DNA of 64,000 nucleotides, taken from positions 8,154,204 through 8,218,203 of the forward strand of contig NC_045139.1 of the NCBI RefSeq assembly GCF_008831285.2, in the 5' to 3' direction. Origin of the DNA: Nymphaea colorata. Its lineage: Eukaryota > Streptophyta > Magnoliopsida > Nymphaeales > Nymphaeaceae. A program made the translations under genes and the position numbers. Positions 27,501-39,200 of this stretch are shown here, one piece after another; within the stretch, counting starts at the first letter, position 1, and every line of letters begins with the position of its first letter. The notes under the pieces were generated by a model that saw only the letters and a list, made by a program, of their open reading frames with translations, was not told the DNA's origin and ran no database searches.

Positions 27501-30500
27501 CTTGCAATAGATTCTTTGATTGGCAGACCTCCTGTTAGACCATGCATATCTGCTAATAAGCCTGATAGTATCTCTAATTTCCGTTAAACCACAGGTACCA
27601 ATAAATTTGTTGAAATTATGACAAGATTGGCTGTTCGGTCCCCTCCCAATTTTGTTACCTGCTACTCTCACCGCAGTGAAGTCACACATTAACCACGTGG
27701 GAACCTTGTACTTATTTATTTCTTCTTCTAAATACACAAGTGCCGATTGTCTCGTGCCAGGGTGGTTAGGGAGATAGACACCCATAACCCTTACCAGCGT
27801 GGGAAGAGGTCTACTTCTGAACCATCCAAAAGTCACCATTGTACTTATTCATGGTTTGCTTGGGAGATTCCCCCCTTGCACCAGCATTCTGCTATCATTG
27901 GTTTGCCCCTTCCAGTGCTTCCTACGAACCACTGTCAGCCTTCGTTATCCTTTAAATCTTCATTTTGTCTTTCAATGGAACCTGCCCTCTTCTTTTCTAC
28001 CTACTTTTTTCTTGTAAAGGTTATACTGACCTCCCTTTCCTCTGTTTTTAGTAGTTTTCTCAAAGACAACATTATAGGTCTATGCTAGAGAATCAAAAGG
28101 ATTAGAATGTGCAGGGATGGGTGGGTACTTGAATTTGGCAGATTTGGGCAAAATCTCACCTTGCTGGGTGTAGGTAGAGGAGATACATGCTGAGTCTCTT
28201 CCCACCGAGGCTGCTTCCTTTTCCTTCAGATGCTGAGCGGCATCTTCCTCTCCTTGCTTCTTTTTCTTCTTCTATCCATTCATGTTGATTCTAGGGGAGC
28301 TAATTTTGGTTCCCTACTCATCCCTCTGGTAGTCTCAGCTCCAACAGGGGCCCTAACTTCCTGAGAGCTTGAACTCTTGGTTGTCACAACATGTTTGATG
28401 CCCTTTCCTTTTTTCAGATTGTTGCCTTCAGTGGTCGTCTTTACTTTGTTCCAATGGTCTAAAGCTGATAGCCCTTCTTCCTCTGAACCAAGCCATTGCT
28501 AATTGTTAATTTATCGAGGTAAGTGGGATGAAGCCAATCTCCACTTCTATTCCTATTCTTACAAAACCCAGTTGGCCCCAAGACCTTGTAAATTGGTCTT
28601 CCCCCACCAGCGAGCCTCTGGATACTCGAGCTATTGCCTCTAAGGTATAAGTATTTCATAGATCAATCGGCAAACTAGGAAGCTGAATCAATATGCTCGT
28701 CGTTTCCTTCTCCTCTATTTTTAATTCTTTTCCAAGGACCCATTTGCTTGCTATTGAGGTTTTTGACCCAACCGTCCAAGCCCTTTTCATCAAAACATTT
28801 TCCTATTCCTCTTGCGTCTCCACTTTCACTAATAATTTGCCATTCCGGATTACGGAAAATTGAGGGTTTCTAATCAATTTCCACTGGCTCCTGAGGGAGT
28901 AAAAATGAATGTATAATCTGCTCCTCTCTTTGTTGTTCTTCCTATCAACCCGGCCACCACAGCAAATTGGAATGGGGCTCTAAGGCGTTGATGAACCTCC
29001 GGTGGGATGCAAACTTTAGGGATTTCTCCTGAAAATGACACTTCAGCTTTGGGAAGTCTCTATAGGTCTGACTGCTCGTGGTGGGCCCTCTCGTCCATAC
29101 ATTTTTTATTTCCTTACCTGTGGTGTGTAGGAATCCTCCAACATGGTCCACTTGACCTCCATCGCCACCTATCTCCTTTGCAGTACATAGCTCCAACTCA
29201 ATTCTGTGTAGGGAAACCTGGACTTGATCCAAGGTCTTTGAGTCTTTGACTTGACGCCCTCTACATTTTCTTCTCTTGTCCAGCAATAGAATATTCAATG
29301 TATATAAGAAGGAATATAAACAGAAGCAAACCTGTAATCTCGGGTGTCCGCTTATAGCCTTACACATATATCATTGCCTCATCTTTGCTTGTCACACTTG
29401 CTAACTTTCTCAAATTAAGAGTGACCCTGACCTCTAAGCATTATGTGGACAACACCAATAGAAAGCTCAAGCTACAGGGACTTCAGGGCCTTTGGCTTGA
29501 CACCAGTCACATTCTTTTCTCATGTCCAGCAATAAAATATTGAATTTCTGGCAGAAGCAGAAGCAGCTGCTTTCTGATGTCAAAATTTCGGATCGCTTTT
29601 GGGAGGTGAAAAAGCAATTGAAACAGATGAATAAAAGACAGCATCAAACATTCTTATAGGGGTTATAATCTCAGGTTGCATTGCAGTAAAGTGGTTTGCA
29701 TGAAAGGATGGGCAGTTTCAGCTGAGTCTGACTACGATGTTAACCAGCTATCGGTGGAACATCTAGGCAGTTCGTGGCCCTTTTGTCTTCAAAATTAGAG
29801 CACCCATGCCACATCAAGTGAGAAGCAGGTCAGACAATTTGAAGGAACTTGTATAGGTTCCGTACTGTCGTGTAATTAGCTGTTTGCCTCTAACAAGCAG
29901 GGGAGAATGAGGAAGCCTCTTTTTGCTATTGAAGCCAACTAACTTTCTGCAGTCATATTAGTTAGCTCTCTCTCTCTCTCGTTTTTTTTCCTAAATCAAA
30001 TTCTATGCAAGTGTGATGTATAGGGTTGAATTACCGGGAGACTTAATCTAACATATATCAAGGATTTTATGGTGATCCAAGTCAAAGGCGAAAACCCATG
30101 TTTTTTGGCCAAAGAACATGAATAAGTAGTCAATTTTGTAGGTTTTTGATCATGCTTTTACACGTCTACAACTGTCACATGGGGGTGTGAGTGCTGGTGC
30201 CGGTGCCAGTGCGGGATGCAGCAAGTTCCAAAAAATGTGCGGGTTCAGTGAGAGTATATTTGTTATATAAGTAATTTTATTTGTCTACATTCTAAACTTT
30301 TTCTTATCAAGTGTTACCTTAATCTCATACAAATTTTATTAAATAAAATACAGGGGGAGAGAGAGGAGGGACAAAAGAAGATGGAAAGATAGAAGAAAAA
30401 AAATTGAAAAACTTATCAAATTTTGTCGCATGCAGAGTTGGGCTGCCACCACACCCACATCGCTGTGGGTGTGCGTGTGCCACCATAGTTGGCGCACCCA

Positions 30501-30970
30501 TGTGACTTAGGTCTACAATTGGATTAGGCCAAACAGAAATTGCAATCTGTTCATTCGGCATTTTTGTTTTGGAGATGAAATTACCATATGCATTAGTATA
30601 CTATTTTCTTCCTAGTTGCTGGCTGAGTATGCACGGTAGCATGAAAAGAGTATAGTGAGACTGTCATTTTCATGTGTGCAAATGTTGACCCGGTATCCCT
30701 CTTTTCTGTTTATTTTTGGTGGAGAAGTGGGATTCAACGTCGGAACTCTACAATTTTCTGATATTGCATAATATCTATATGAAATCTTGTTTTCAGATTT
30801 TTCACTGTCGGCCATTTGGTCCATTTTTTTCAGCACTATACAGATAAAACAAATTTCTGGCTGTTGATATGTTCAAAACAGGAAGCAATGACCGCACATT
30901 TGATGATGATAGCGAGTATTCTGCTGCCGCTGATGATGTTGATGATGAGGAAGATTTTGAGGAAAGCTGA
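15106..30970 (+). CDS. DBR1: RNA lariat debranching enzyme DBR1
   Basis: DBR1 hydrolyses the 2'-5' bond at the branch point of excised intron lariats in the nucleus. Ten coding exons join in frame to 420 aa, the usual plant length: 15106-15111, 19071-19187, 19935-20092, 21156-21277, 21556-21749, 22622-22804, 22937-23055, 23133-23326, 25183-25263 and 30882-30970. The metallophosphoesterase motifs are present: GCMHG (Cys8, the DBR1-type replacement of the usual Asp, and His10), GDF (Asp39), GNHE (Asn84-His85), HDW (His174) and GHLH (His226, His228). The DBR1-specific C-terminal block ([24 protein letters not shown]) and an acidic Asp/Glu-rich tail follow. The first coding exon encodes only Met-Lys. 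Introns 4 (21278-21555) and 8 (23327-25182) have GC donors. The last intron (5.6 kb) holds a LINE. Confidence 0.96.
17275..17655. mobile_element. GGGC-ended inverted-repeat element, copy 1
   Basis: It lies in intron 1 of DBR1. The left end CCTAGGCATCAGGCC and the reverse complement of the right end (GGCTGGGCACTGGGCC) form imperfect inverted repeats around an AT-rich core. GC-rich arms contain repeated CCCGACACC(T/C)GAAACTCGGG. Related copies are at 34407-34644 and 56795-57017. Confidence 0.5.
18420..18835. repeat. Dispersed repeat with GTATTATACCC core, intron 1 copy
   Basis: An A/T-homopolymer-rich block ends in CGGCGTATTATACCCGAGAAAAA and then GTGACTA. The same ending appears at about 20398-20515 and, diverged, at 22085-22410 (all in DBR1 introns), and a weaker version lies at about 50230-50375. 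No coding potential is visible, so this is probably a non-autonomous element of unknown class. Confidence 0.45.
19811..19856. repeat. Poly(T) tract of 46 bases
   Basis: This is a pure T run in DBR1 intron 2, 78 bases before the acceptor at 19934. It could be the poly(A) end of a retroposed sequence in minus orientation. It also creates a spurious Phe-rich open frame. Confidence 0.9.
22085..22410. repeat. Dispersed repeat with GTATAATACCC core, DBR1 intron 5
   Basis: This is related to the block at 18420-18835: it shares GCGTATAATACG-type segments, A/T runs and an ending GTATAATACCCGTACACG followed by GTGACAATGG. Confidence 0.4.
24085..24133. repeat. (TA)n microsatellite
   Basis: A TA dinucleotide run in DBR1 intron 8. 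A second run lies at about 24494-24532 in the same intron. Confidence 0.9.
24494..24532. repeat. (TA)n microsatellite
   Basis: This is the second TA run in DBR1 intron 8, next to a short CTCTCT tract. Confidence 0.9.
26100..29000 (-). mobile_element. Decayed LINE (L1-type non-LTR retrotransposon)
   Basis: It lies inside the last intron of DBR1, on the opposite strand. Reading 5' to 3' on the minus strand it shows, in order: an ORF1-like region at about 28900-28450 resembling the plant LINE DUF4283 domain with a [15 protein letters not shown] stretch; an endonuclease/exonuclease/phosphatase-like segment at 27839-27393 (CDFTAVR in place of GDFN, LDWV, SDHK); and a reverse transcriptase segment at 26676-26100 with an FLGFHQHQI block, a [18 protein letters not shown] block and the catalytic box. 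The catalytic box reads Phe-Ala-Asp-Glu (26348-26359) where active elements carry two Asp. Several stops and frame shifts are present, so it cannot encode a working element. Confidence 0.8.
29215..29550. repeat. Diverged direct duplication in DBR1 intron 9
   Basis: Segments at about 29220-29300 and 29470-29545 share a CTTTGGCTTGAC-like stretch followed by TTGTCCAGCAATARAATATT. They are about 250 bases apart, upstream of the LINE on its own strand. Confidence 0.5.
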
Positions 30971-32119
30971 GCGTCTTGTAAATAAATCGTTAAATGTTCT
31001 GTATGATTCTTTGTGGACGAGTTGCAACTTTCCTTTGAAAAACAATTTCAAACACCACTATTTATTAGTCAAGAGGGTTTTGCAGTTTGGCGACGAGTGA
31101 AGTAATGGATAGCCGAACAGGGTGCCGCACTTTTGATATAACCAATCTCTTTTGAGCTTATTTACTTATTTGAAGTGTAGTGACCAGCTGTTTGCAGGTT
31201 AATTCAATTATTTTCTGTTTAAACAGTATATTTTGTTCATTTTTCTCTGTGCTCCTTGCGATCCTGACTTCACTGACTGGCAGCTTTAGTTTCATAATTC
31301 AGACCATTTAGATTTCCCTCTTACATCCAATCTCTATTTGGAGTGGTGTTACTTCGGCAGCATCTCAAAAACAAAATTGAGACTAAACTTTAAGTTGTTA
31401 TTCAGGTTGTATGCTTTTATAAAATAAGCTACTTTAAAATAAAATGGTGAATTCTCTCCTCTCAGCAGCACATCCCCACCCTGCAACCAAACCAAACAAG
31501 CAACACGGGGGTCATGTCAACAAGTAATGAATATAAGGCCAAAGATACCAGAGAAACGTCATAAAGGAAAAAGGACAAATACAGTAACAAGAAACACGCG
31601 TAAGTTGGCATGAACAGCAGCGAAGCATCTAGAGATTCTAGTCACCACTGACCACGCAAGGGAACAAAAAAACCAGAGGGTGCAAACCAAAAACGGACGG
31701 CTAGATGACATATGCGGATAAGATCAAACGGCCAACGACTCGCTAAAAAGAGGAAAGGCGGTGACGGGTTGAGGGTGTTCATGAAGGGGAGGGAAGAAGA
31801 AAAAGAAAGCGCCGAAATCAAGGGTCAAAATTTGCACATTGCAGCACGCGACAAAAAAACCAACGGCTGCGATCCTTTCAAGCATCTCCATCACGTTTTC
31901 ACAGTTTGTGTGATACACTGTTCAAAAAACAAAAAAATAAAAAACGATACAGATTGATGGAATGGAATCGGCTTCCCTCACTGTTCTACCTTTCCCTTTT
32001 TTGGGATTTTCTTCTTTTTTTTTGTTTTGTTTTTTCTAGGAGGGATTCTTGCTCTCCGGTGTGTTTTTTAGGGGAACGATGTTCCTTTCCAAGTTATTTT
32101 AGGCGCCGAAAGTATGGGA
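30971..32119. other. DBR1 3' flank and intergenic spacer
   Basis: An AATAAA-like motif occurs within the first 15 bases after the DBR1 stop. The remaining spacer separates two converging genes (DBR1 + and the PB1 gene -). It holds no recognisable gene; the short open frame at 31712-31957 has no support. Confidence 0.5.
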
Positions 32120-32945
32120 TTATTGCCAGTAGTTGCCGTTATGAACCGCGTATAGATTTCTCGGAGGGATTGGAGCGGAGTACGGCAGTGGCGCATGTAT
32201 CGTTCTGCGCGTATAACCAGCGGAGCCGCCGAATCCAACGACCGGGCGGGGACCCGGATGGCGGCGCCAGTTCTGCTGGTTCCTGCAAGCCCTAGCCGGG
32301 AAAACGATCGGATAAGCGCAGCATCCGCACGCGTCTATCGGAAGGAGCACTTTTCCCACTGGTCTATTCGGAGGGAGCACTTTTCCCGCTGGTCTGTGGG
32401 CCTTCCCGGCGTCGGCGATCTTCAGAGAGGGACGAGGAGAAGGCGGGGCCTCGGGTTTGCTCCTACGGGGCCAGAGGAAGGTTCTGACCTTCAAGGGAGT
32501 CGCCTTTCCCTGGTTGAACCGATCGTATTCCTCGATCAGATTGCGGACGTCCTCGTCGGAGGAGACAGAGACCAGGGCGTCTAGATCGTCCGTCGGCAAC
32601 TGGCACCTGATGATCACGGAGGGCTCGGCGGACATCTCCCCGAGCTTAACCGCCAGCTCTGTGAACATCAAAAGCAGACGACAATATGAGCCCCGGCACA
32701 AACGGAGAAGAGACGTAGCGGTAAACGAGAAAAGGACGAGCAATTAAGGAAAAATAAAATAAAAAAACCCTACCTGCGAAAGTTATGGACTGGTCGACGG
32801 ACAGCACCCTAGTCTCCCCGCCTACGTATCGTAGCCTGCCATCGGGATAACGAGGGAGGATCCTGCCCCCGTAGCTACAAAGGAACTTCACCGTGCCGTT
32901 ACCGTTTCCGGCGACATCGCCGCTTCTCGTTGGGCTTCCCGTCAT
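32120..32945 (-). CDS. PB1-domain (octicosapeptide/Phox/Bem1p) protein
   Basis: Two exons, 32945-32774 and 32658-32120, join in phase to 236 aa and end in TAA. The intron has canonical borders (CGCAG|GTAGG and CACAG|AGCTGG). Residues about 17-105 form a PB1 domain: VKFLCSYGGRILPR with the conserved basic Lys20 near the start, RYVGGETR, and an acidic OPCA-type stretch (LPTDDLDALVSVSSDEDV). PB1 domains pair acidic and basic faces to build protein complexes. The rest is Pro/Arg-rich, with two near-identical GKVLxPxxPVGK-like units and no other domain. Plant genomes hold many such short PB1 proteins of unknown partner. The start is the only ATG giving a full PB1 domain. Confidence 0.88.
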
Positions 32946-33135
32946 CTTCTCTCTCCGCTTTCCGTTTCGATCGGAATCTTCCTCAGCACTCAGCTTCCAG
33001 GTCAACTCAAAGAGGTAACCGACACGGAAGAAGGAGACAATGAAACGAACGACCACGAAGAAGAGAAGGAAAGAGGGAGCAGAAGACTGCACTGAGCACT
33101 CGTTCCTTCAAGCCTCTCCCAGGTGGCCAAGAGGG

Positions 33136-33144
33136 CAATTTATA
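33136..33144 (-). promoter_or_regulatory. Putative TATA box of the PB1 gene
   Basis: On the minus strand the sequence reads TATAAATTG about 190 bases upstream of the PB1 ATG. That would leave a 5' UTR of roughly 160 bases. The call rests on motif and spacing alone. Confidence 0.5.
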
Positions 33145-33299
33145 GAGATCCACGTTGGAGAAAAGACACCGACCTGGTGAGAAAAGGTCTCTCTGTCTAC
33201 GAGGAAAGAAGCTGAGTCCAAGTCCAACCAGGCCGGCTTTGTGCCCGTTAGCGGTTAACGAGCGGGTTGAATTCAAATCCACTTGGCCCCTTACCGATT

Positions 33300-36060
33300 C
33301 GATGCACTCTCAAAATCGGCCGATTCATCAATGAATCGGATAAATCATGAGAGAATCGGGAATTTCACATAGAAGCGGCGATTCTGACCCTTAAAAGCAA
33401 AAGGTCACGCGATGCCTGGCGGCCCTTTTGCGTAAAAGATTCCTGAGATTCCGGCAGCAGATGCCGTGCCTGAAACATGCACGACGCGTAACCGGCGGGC
33501 CCCCGGACATCACATTTCTCCGGCTCACGCCGTTGACTCTCCTGGTCAAAACAGGAAACATCGCCGCTGGCTCCTCACAATAGGGAGTGGTTATTATGTT
33601 CTTACTAATCTTTTCACTAAATTTAATTGCGTGGCTAAGTTCAACGCATCCTTCTTATAAAATTCATAATCTTGTTCATTTTTAAAATAATCATATTCTT
33701 TTAGTCCATCAAATCCTGAGATATGAAAACATTTTAAAATATCAAGATATCCCTTTTTCTTATGGACAAGATATGCATGGATTGCTCCAAGTTGGTGGCA
33801 AAAGAGGAAGAGGAATGAATGATGAGTAGGAGGAAGGGTGGCACTAAGCATCCTGAGGTGGCATCCACTAGCCTTATTGCCAAGTGGCAGCCGCGTTATC
33901 TCCCTATTCTCTTTCGTGAGTTTAGGGACGGCAACTGATCGGATTCAAATGTGATATACTCTTAGATGTAATTGTTTTTCAGTTATTCACAAATTTGAAG
34001 TAGAATTCAAATTTGAATCGACGAAAGTCATATCCAAACCCTAAATCCAATTTCACAATTCAAATCCAATCACAATCGATTTTTTACGTTTGTATCTGAA
34101 TCCCAATTTTGAACTGGATCTAAGCGATTTTAAAAATGTAAGAGTGTTGAACATATGGTATTTATTTAAAACTGAAATCTGATCCGAATCTAAACATTAT
34201 CCCAATATTTATATATATCAGAATTTGGTCGGATGTCATTTGTTAAATTCGAACCCAATTGGTTTTTCAATGGGATATTAATTTTTTTTTCCATATCCAA
34301 TTCTTTCAAAATGATTCGGTAGGATGTTTGATTCAAATTAGATATATTGACATTTTTAACTGAGTTGTCATACTATAAATAGTATAAAGGTATAAGTAAA
34401 AGTATGCTGGGCATTCGGCCGACCTGATGTCTAAAACCTGAGCTCGATGCTAGAAACCTGAGCCTAAACCCGGCATTGCTTGGCCCCATTACAATAAAAA
34501 AATATGTTTTAAAATATAAAATAATTTTTTAAATATAAAATATATTTTAAATAACAAAATATATATTATTTTTATATTTAAAATCTATCGAACCGAACTC
34601 GGTACCCATTGGGCAGACCGGGCCCAATCTGGCCGAGTACCAGGTAAGAGTACATCTGATTCTGACAAGGTCATTTTTTTAATGTGAAAATTTTTAAATT
34701 CCATTTTTTTACATTTGTATGTTTACTTACGCGGTGAATTTGTAAATGAACTTGATAACTGTTTGCTCTCTCTTTCCTAATCATGATAAGCAATTATCTT
34801 ATTCGAAACAAATAACAATTAATAATTATCCTTTACGCATTTAACAACAAAAGGCCAGCTTTTCGCTTTTGCTATATAAAAAATAGATTTAGAATAATGA
34901 ACAATATCTCCTTCGTTCTTTTTTATATACAAAAATCAAGTCCAGCCCGGTGAAAGGATATTATCCAGATATTTCTGCTAAGTCAAGAGTGCTTTGAAAG
35001 ATAAGATATTGTAAAAAACTTATCCAGATAACTTAATGGATCTCATTTATGCACATCCTTACCTGATTATACCATCATCTTGACTTTGGTTACTTTAGCA
35101 AGATGAAAAGTGCTAGGTTGGGCACTTATTGTTGAATATACGTCATTTTTTTCTATTTTAAACACCTTAATCAGAACATCCGTAGAGAGAATAGTCCCCA
35201 GATGTTTCATAAATTTACGGTAATTTTTTGGACAGATGTATGGAACAATATGTTACTGCTTCCATGATCAAACAACCCTGATTCTACATTTTGTTTTGGA
35301 TAAGCGTGAGTAATTCACCTGATTAGTTATTTGTGATTCTATCAAACAGAAGATGAAGATAACCTTTCATAAAACCTTATCAATCTAACGATTCCTAAGC
35401 TTATCAACATAACGATACCCCCCAAGTTAATAGACTTAACCTTTGCCAAGAATTAAATAGATTTTTCAGATAAGCATGTAGATGGCATTGGTAAACAAAC
35501 CATCCTGAAGGCTATGATAATTTAAACAAGATATTGCTCTTTAAAAAATATTAAAAGTATTCAAGTTATTGAAATCTTAATAGTAACATGATTTTCAAGT
35601 TTCAAACCAAGTTTTCATGTATGTCCTAACTTTTTTTTTTAAAATTTTATTTGTCGTCAGACCTAATCGAGCTTATGAACCCCAATTTGGCTGTTTGTTT
35701 GATGAATACGATAGATCCAGATTAAGAACTCAAGATGGATTCAAACTTGAGTTCTTAGATAACGAAATTTAGCGAAGGTGGCATCTAGACAGGTCCTTTT
35801 AACTTCTTTCCTGTTTTGAAGTCCACTTCATACTTTTCTTTTTTCTTCCTTTCTTTAATACTGTTAAGTTCTTTTATACAACAAAAGAAGCAACTTAAGC
35901 TGTCATCTTCTGTTCTATCAACCTTGAGCTCTGGTTAGCTAATTCACCCTTGTTGTTTCTCTGAGTAATTTGAGATATTAAAGATGTAGTTTCACTGGCC
36001 ATTATTAATGGCGATGGATTCTTACAGAGGAGGCAGTAGGCACCACCTTTCTTGAGGATT
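33300..36060. other. Intergenic DNA between PB1 and PIRL genes
   Basis: The region is AT-rich, and the two flanking genes diverge from it. It holds one GGGC-ended inverted-repeat element (34407-34644) and short GAATCGG-rich stretches near 33300-33360. I see no credible gene; the open frame on the minus strand at 33594-33851 is unrecognised. Confidence 0.5.
34407..34644. mobile_element. GGGC-ended inverted-repeat element, copy 2
   Basis: The left end CTGGGCATTCGGCC complements the right end TGGCCGAGTACCAGG imperfectly, around a core of A/T repeats (AAATATAAAAT-like). It is the same family as 17275-17655 and the centre of 56594-57221. Confidence 0.5.
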
Positions 36061-36226
36061 TAAAAAATAACTTGCCGCCTCCATGTAAATATGAGAGTTG
36101 TCGCCATTCCAAGTTCTTCCTGAACCGGCTCGGTCGCCGCAACAGACGCCTGTGTCTTTACCTTCTGCGTTTTGGTGAAGACCATTCGACCAGGTGCGGT
36201 TTCTGTTCTGAGTTCTCTCTCTCGCC

Positions 36227-39200
36227 ATGGCCCAAGACCACCACCACCACCACCAACATGCCCATCTTCCTCTGATAGATGAAAATAACGCCATGAGCGG
36301 AAATGGTGGGCCTTCTTCCTCCTTCTGCATCGATATCGAGGGCGGTGGCGGAGTAGGAAGTGGAAACAAAGGTGGAGGTCCCGACGAGGTGACGGCGACG
36401 GGGGGCCACGAGGCCTCGGACTCGATCAAACTAGCCTTAGCGAGCGTGGCGCAGGCGAGATCCGTGCTTCAGGGCCTGGGTGAGAGGCCGGACCACGAGT
36501 CCGTGGATTTCGCCAGGAACAAGATTGCGGAGATCGATGCCAAGCTTGCGAAGCAGCTCGAGGAGGTCGTGTTATCTCCACGACCTGAGGAGGTTGATCG
36601 GCACGATTGGAGAAATCATCAGGTTTGATGTCGATTTGGTTCGCCTGTTTCGTTATCCTCGGTTCCTTGTAAACATAATTTTGTGGGGTTTGGTTATTCA
36701 ATTCGTCCCTCGTCGGTCGATAGATGGTGATTCTGGTTTCTAGCTTTTGGGTTTTGGTTCCTGAAATCTGGTGGATTAATGGATGGTGGGTTTGAGCGTG
36801 AATTAGGTGGCGAAGATTTTTGTCATCTTAAATGGTTTAATTCGTCCATAATCAAAGAGTTGATGTGAATATTGAATGAAACATGGTGGATTAGTTGATG
36901 ATGGTTTGCTTTGATCTTAATGATTTTGCAAAGAATAAGTGTGCTGAATCATTTACCTCTTTCTTCTTTTCCTATCTATTTTCAATCTGTGGATTTAAAG
37001 GCAGAAAAGGAAAAGGAATACAGGCAGGAAGCAGAGAAGGAGAAACTCCCATTCAAGGCTCTGGTTCAGTTGGAAGAGATGCACGCCACATACTCGGTGC
37101 TTCTGAAGGAGGCGGAGGAGAAATTGGAGAAGCTCTACGCTGCGGAAGGGAATAGTTCTAAGTTCATGCCTGTTGAGGATGAGGTCAATGAAGAAGTTGT
37201 TAACATACTGCGTGAAGCGTCGGAGAAGAAGCTGGGGCATGTGGTTCTTTCCGGGCGCATGCTGCGGTACCTGCCGGAGGCATTCGGGCGGATTCACAGC
37301 ATAGTCACTCTTAACCTTTCCAATAATCAACTTGAGGTTCGACTCGATTGTCTCTATGCTACTTGTGAATCCACTACCATTATCTTGCCCTACGTCTGTC
37401 CTTACCTTCAACTCGATTAAGAGTCATGTTATATTTAATTTTATAGCCTTCATAAACTTTTTTCAGCAACGGCGAGAGATAATTATTTATCTATTACGTG
37501 CCTTCCAATATTCATACATATATATATTCAACGTTTGGTTTTTGGACACAGGAACATCTATAATCATATCACGTAGAACAAGAATATGATGCGTTTTGGA
37601 TCATGTGTTCTAACTTCTAACAATGTCTGTTCTAAGAGCCCAATGTTCCTATCAGAAGCCCTCTGAAGGACCGATGTACCACAATGCGGAAATGCTGTTT
37701 TCTGTGCTTATTTAATTTTTGCGAAAGAAACAGATTAGAATGGATCTACATGCTGTCAAATGCTAGTCTTCTTGAGCTACGAGTCAATCTGTGGCTAGTA
37801 CTGCACCGAGCATTCTGAATTGGCGATTTCCATTTAGTTGTTGTTGTTGATTCTGTTGTTTTTGATTCTTTGCCATCTGTAGACTGTCATTATGATTGTT
37901 TTTGCACATCTCTCTCTCTCTCGGTGTCTGGTTTGGCGATTCAAGGGTTTTCTCTATTGCTGCCATTATGATATCTTATCAGATTGTATCAGCTTATTAA
38001 CTAATACTATTGGGCGCTGTGGTTGGAAAAAGGTGGTTTCTCATTCTTTTGATTTTTACAATTTACTTTCAGTTATTTTGTAAATAGGCTGATGAATGCA
38101 GCATCAGTCTGCATGCCCATACCGGTACTAACAGCACTGGTTTTCCCAAAGTGTTAGTTGTGTCCCTGTGTTCTCCATGGAAGCTGAGTGATTGGATTAT
38201 GAAAACAGTGGGATGCAAGTACTTTGGTGGCAGAATAAAAATTGAAATTAGTGACGCACCAATGAATACTAAAATGAAAAAAGTTATTTGTGAAAATTTC
38301 AAGGATGCCAACCTAGAGGTGCTGGGTGCATGGGGGATACTGACTCGTCCAGGGTCATGGACACATACACTGCATTCACCCACCGCTGGAATTTCAGGCC
38401 CCAATCTAGTTCTCTCCGATGTATTCTAGTTACTATGCGCATAAAAAAAATAGCGCTGATTACATCATTTTAATGTGTGGGGAACATCTAGAATATAAAA
38501 AATTGACTGCTTACAGTGTATGTTTGAAACATTCATTTTATTTCAGAAAGCATAATATTGTATGTTTTCAACAGAAAAGCCAGTTCTTAACCCATCCGTA
38601 TGTTAGTTTTAGCCAAGTGAACATGGGGGCCCTTGAGGCATGGAATTCGGTTTTTCTATTATTTCAAATGAATATTTCTATAGTTCCCATAGCTTAATAC
38701 TGTTGTCATATGTACGGTATCATTTGGTCCACATCAACTGGATTAGAATGATTAGATGAGTAGTTCTTGTCCACTTTGCAATCTTATTTATTTCTTGTAA
38801 GGAAACATGACAATCGTCAGGAATGGTATGTCTTTTACATTTCTATGAGCATGTGTAAGACAGAAAACTCCAATTTTTATAATGTGGATAAAGTAATACA
38901 GTTAAACTAAAGTGCCAAGTAGAAAGCTAAAGCTGTTTAGCTAACAAGGGGAAAGTATATTTTCCTTAAATGTCATTTTTGTTTGTGGCTTATTATTAGT
39001 TGCTGGTAATCTCTACGGAAAGATGACTCTAGGAGTCTTACCTTAGAGGATAAGGCGTACGTTTTCTTTACATCGTCTCTCTTTGGATCTGCTGGTCCCA
39101 ATGAGTGTCTATGGATTCTTCTTCATGTCATTTTTTGCTAATTTTTCTCCTATTCTCATTCTCCATAGCGGGTTTTGGGAGTCATTTTATGTGTTTGAAC

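Noticed and set aside
33594..33851. 85-codon minus-strand frame (HQLGAIHAYLVHKKKGYLDI and onward)
   Set aside because: It is plausibly coding-like in composition but matches no family I know, and no splice partner or flanking gene structure was found. It may be a transposon scrap.
36022..36429. 135-codon minus-strand frame opposite PIRL exon 1
   Set aside because: It is antisense to a well-supported exon, low in complexity (poly-Trp from CCA repeats), and has no domain.
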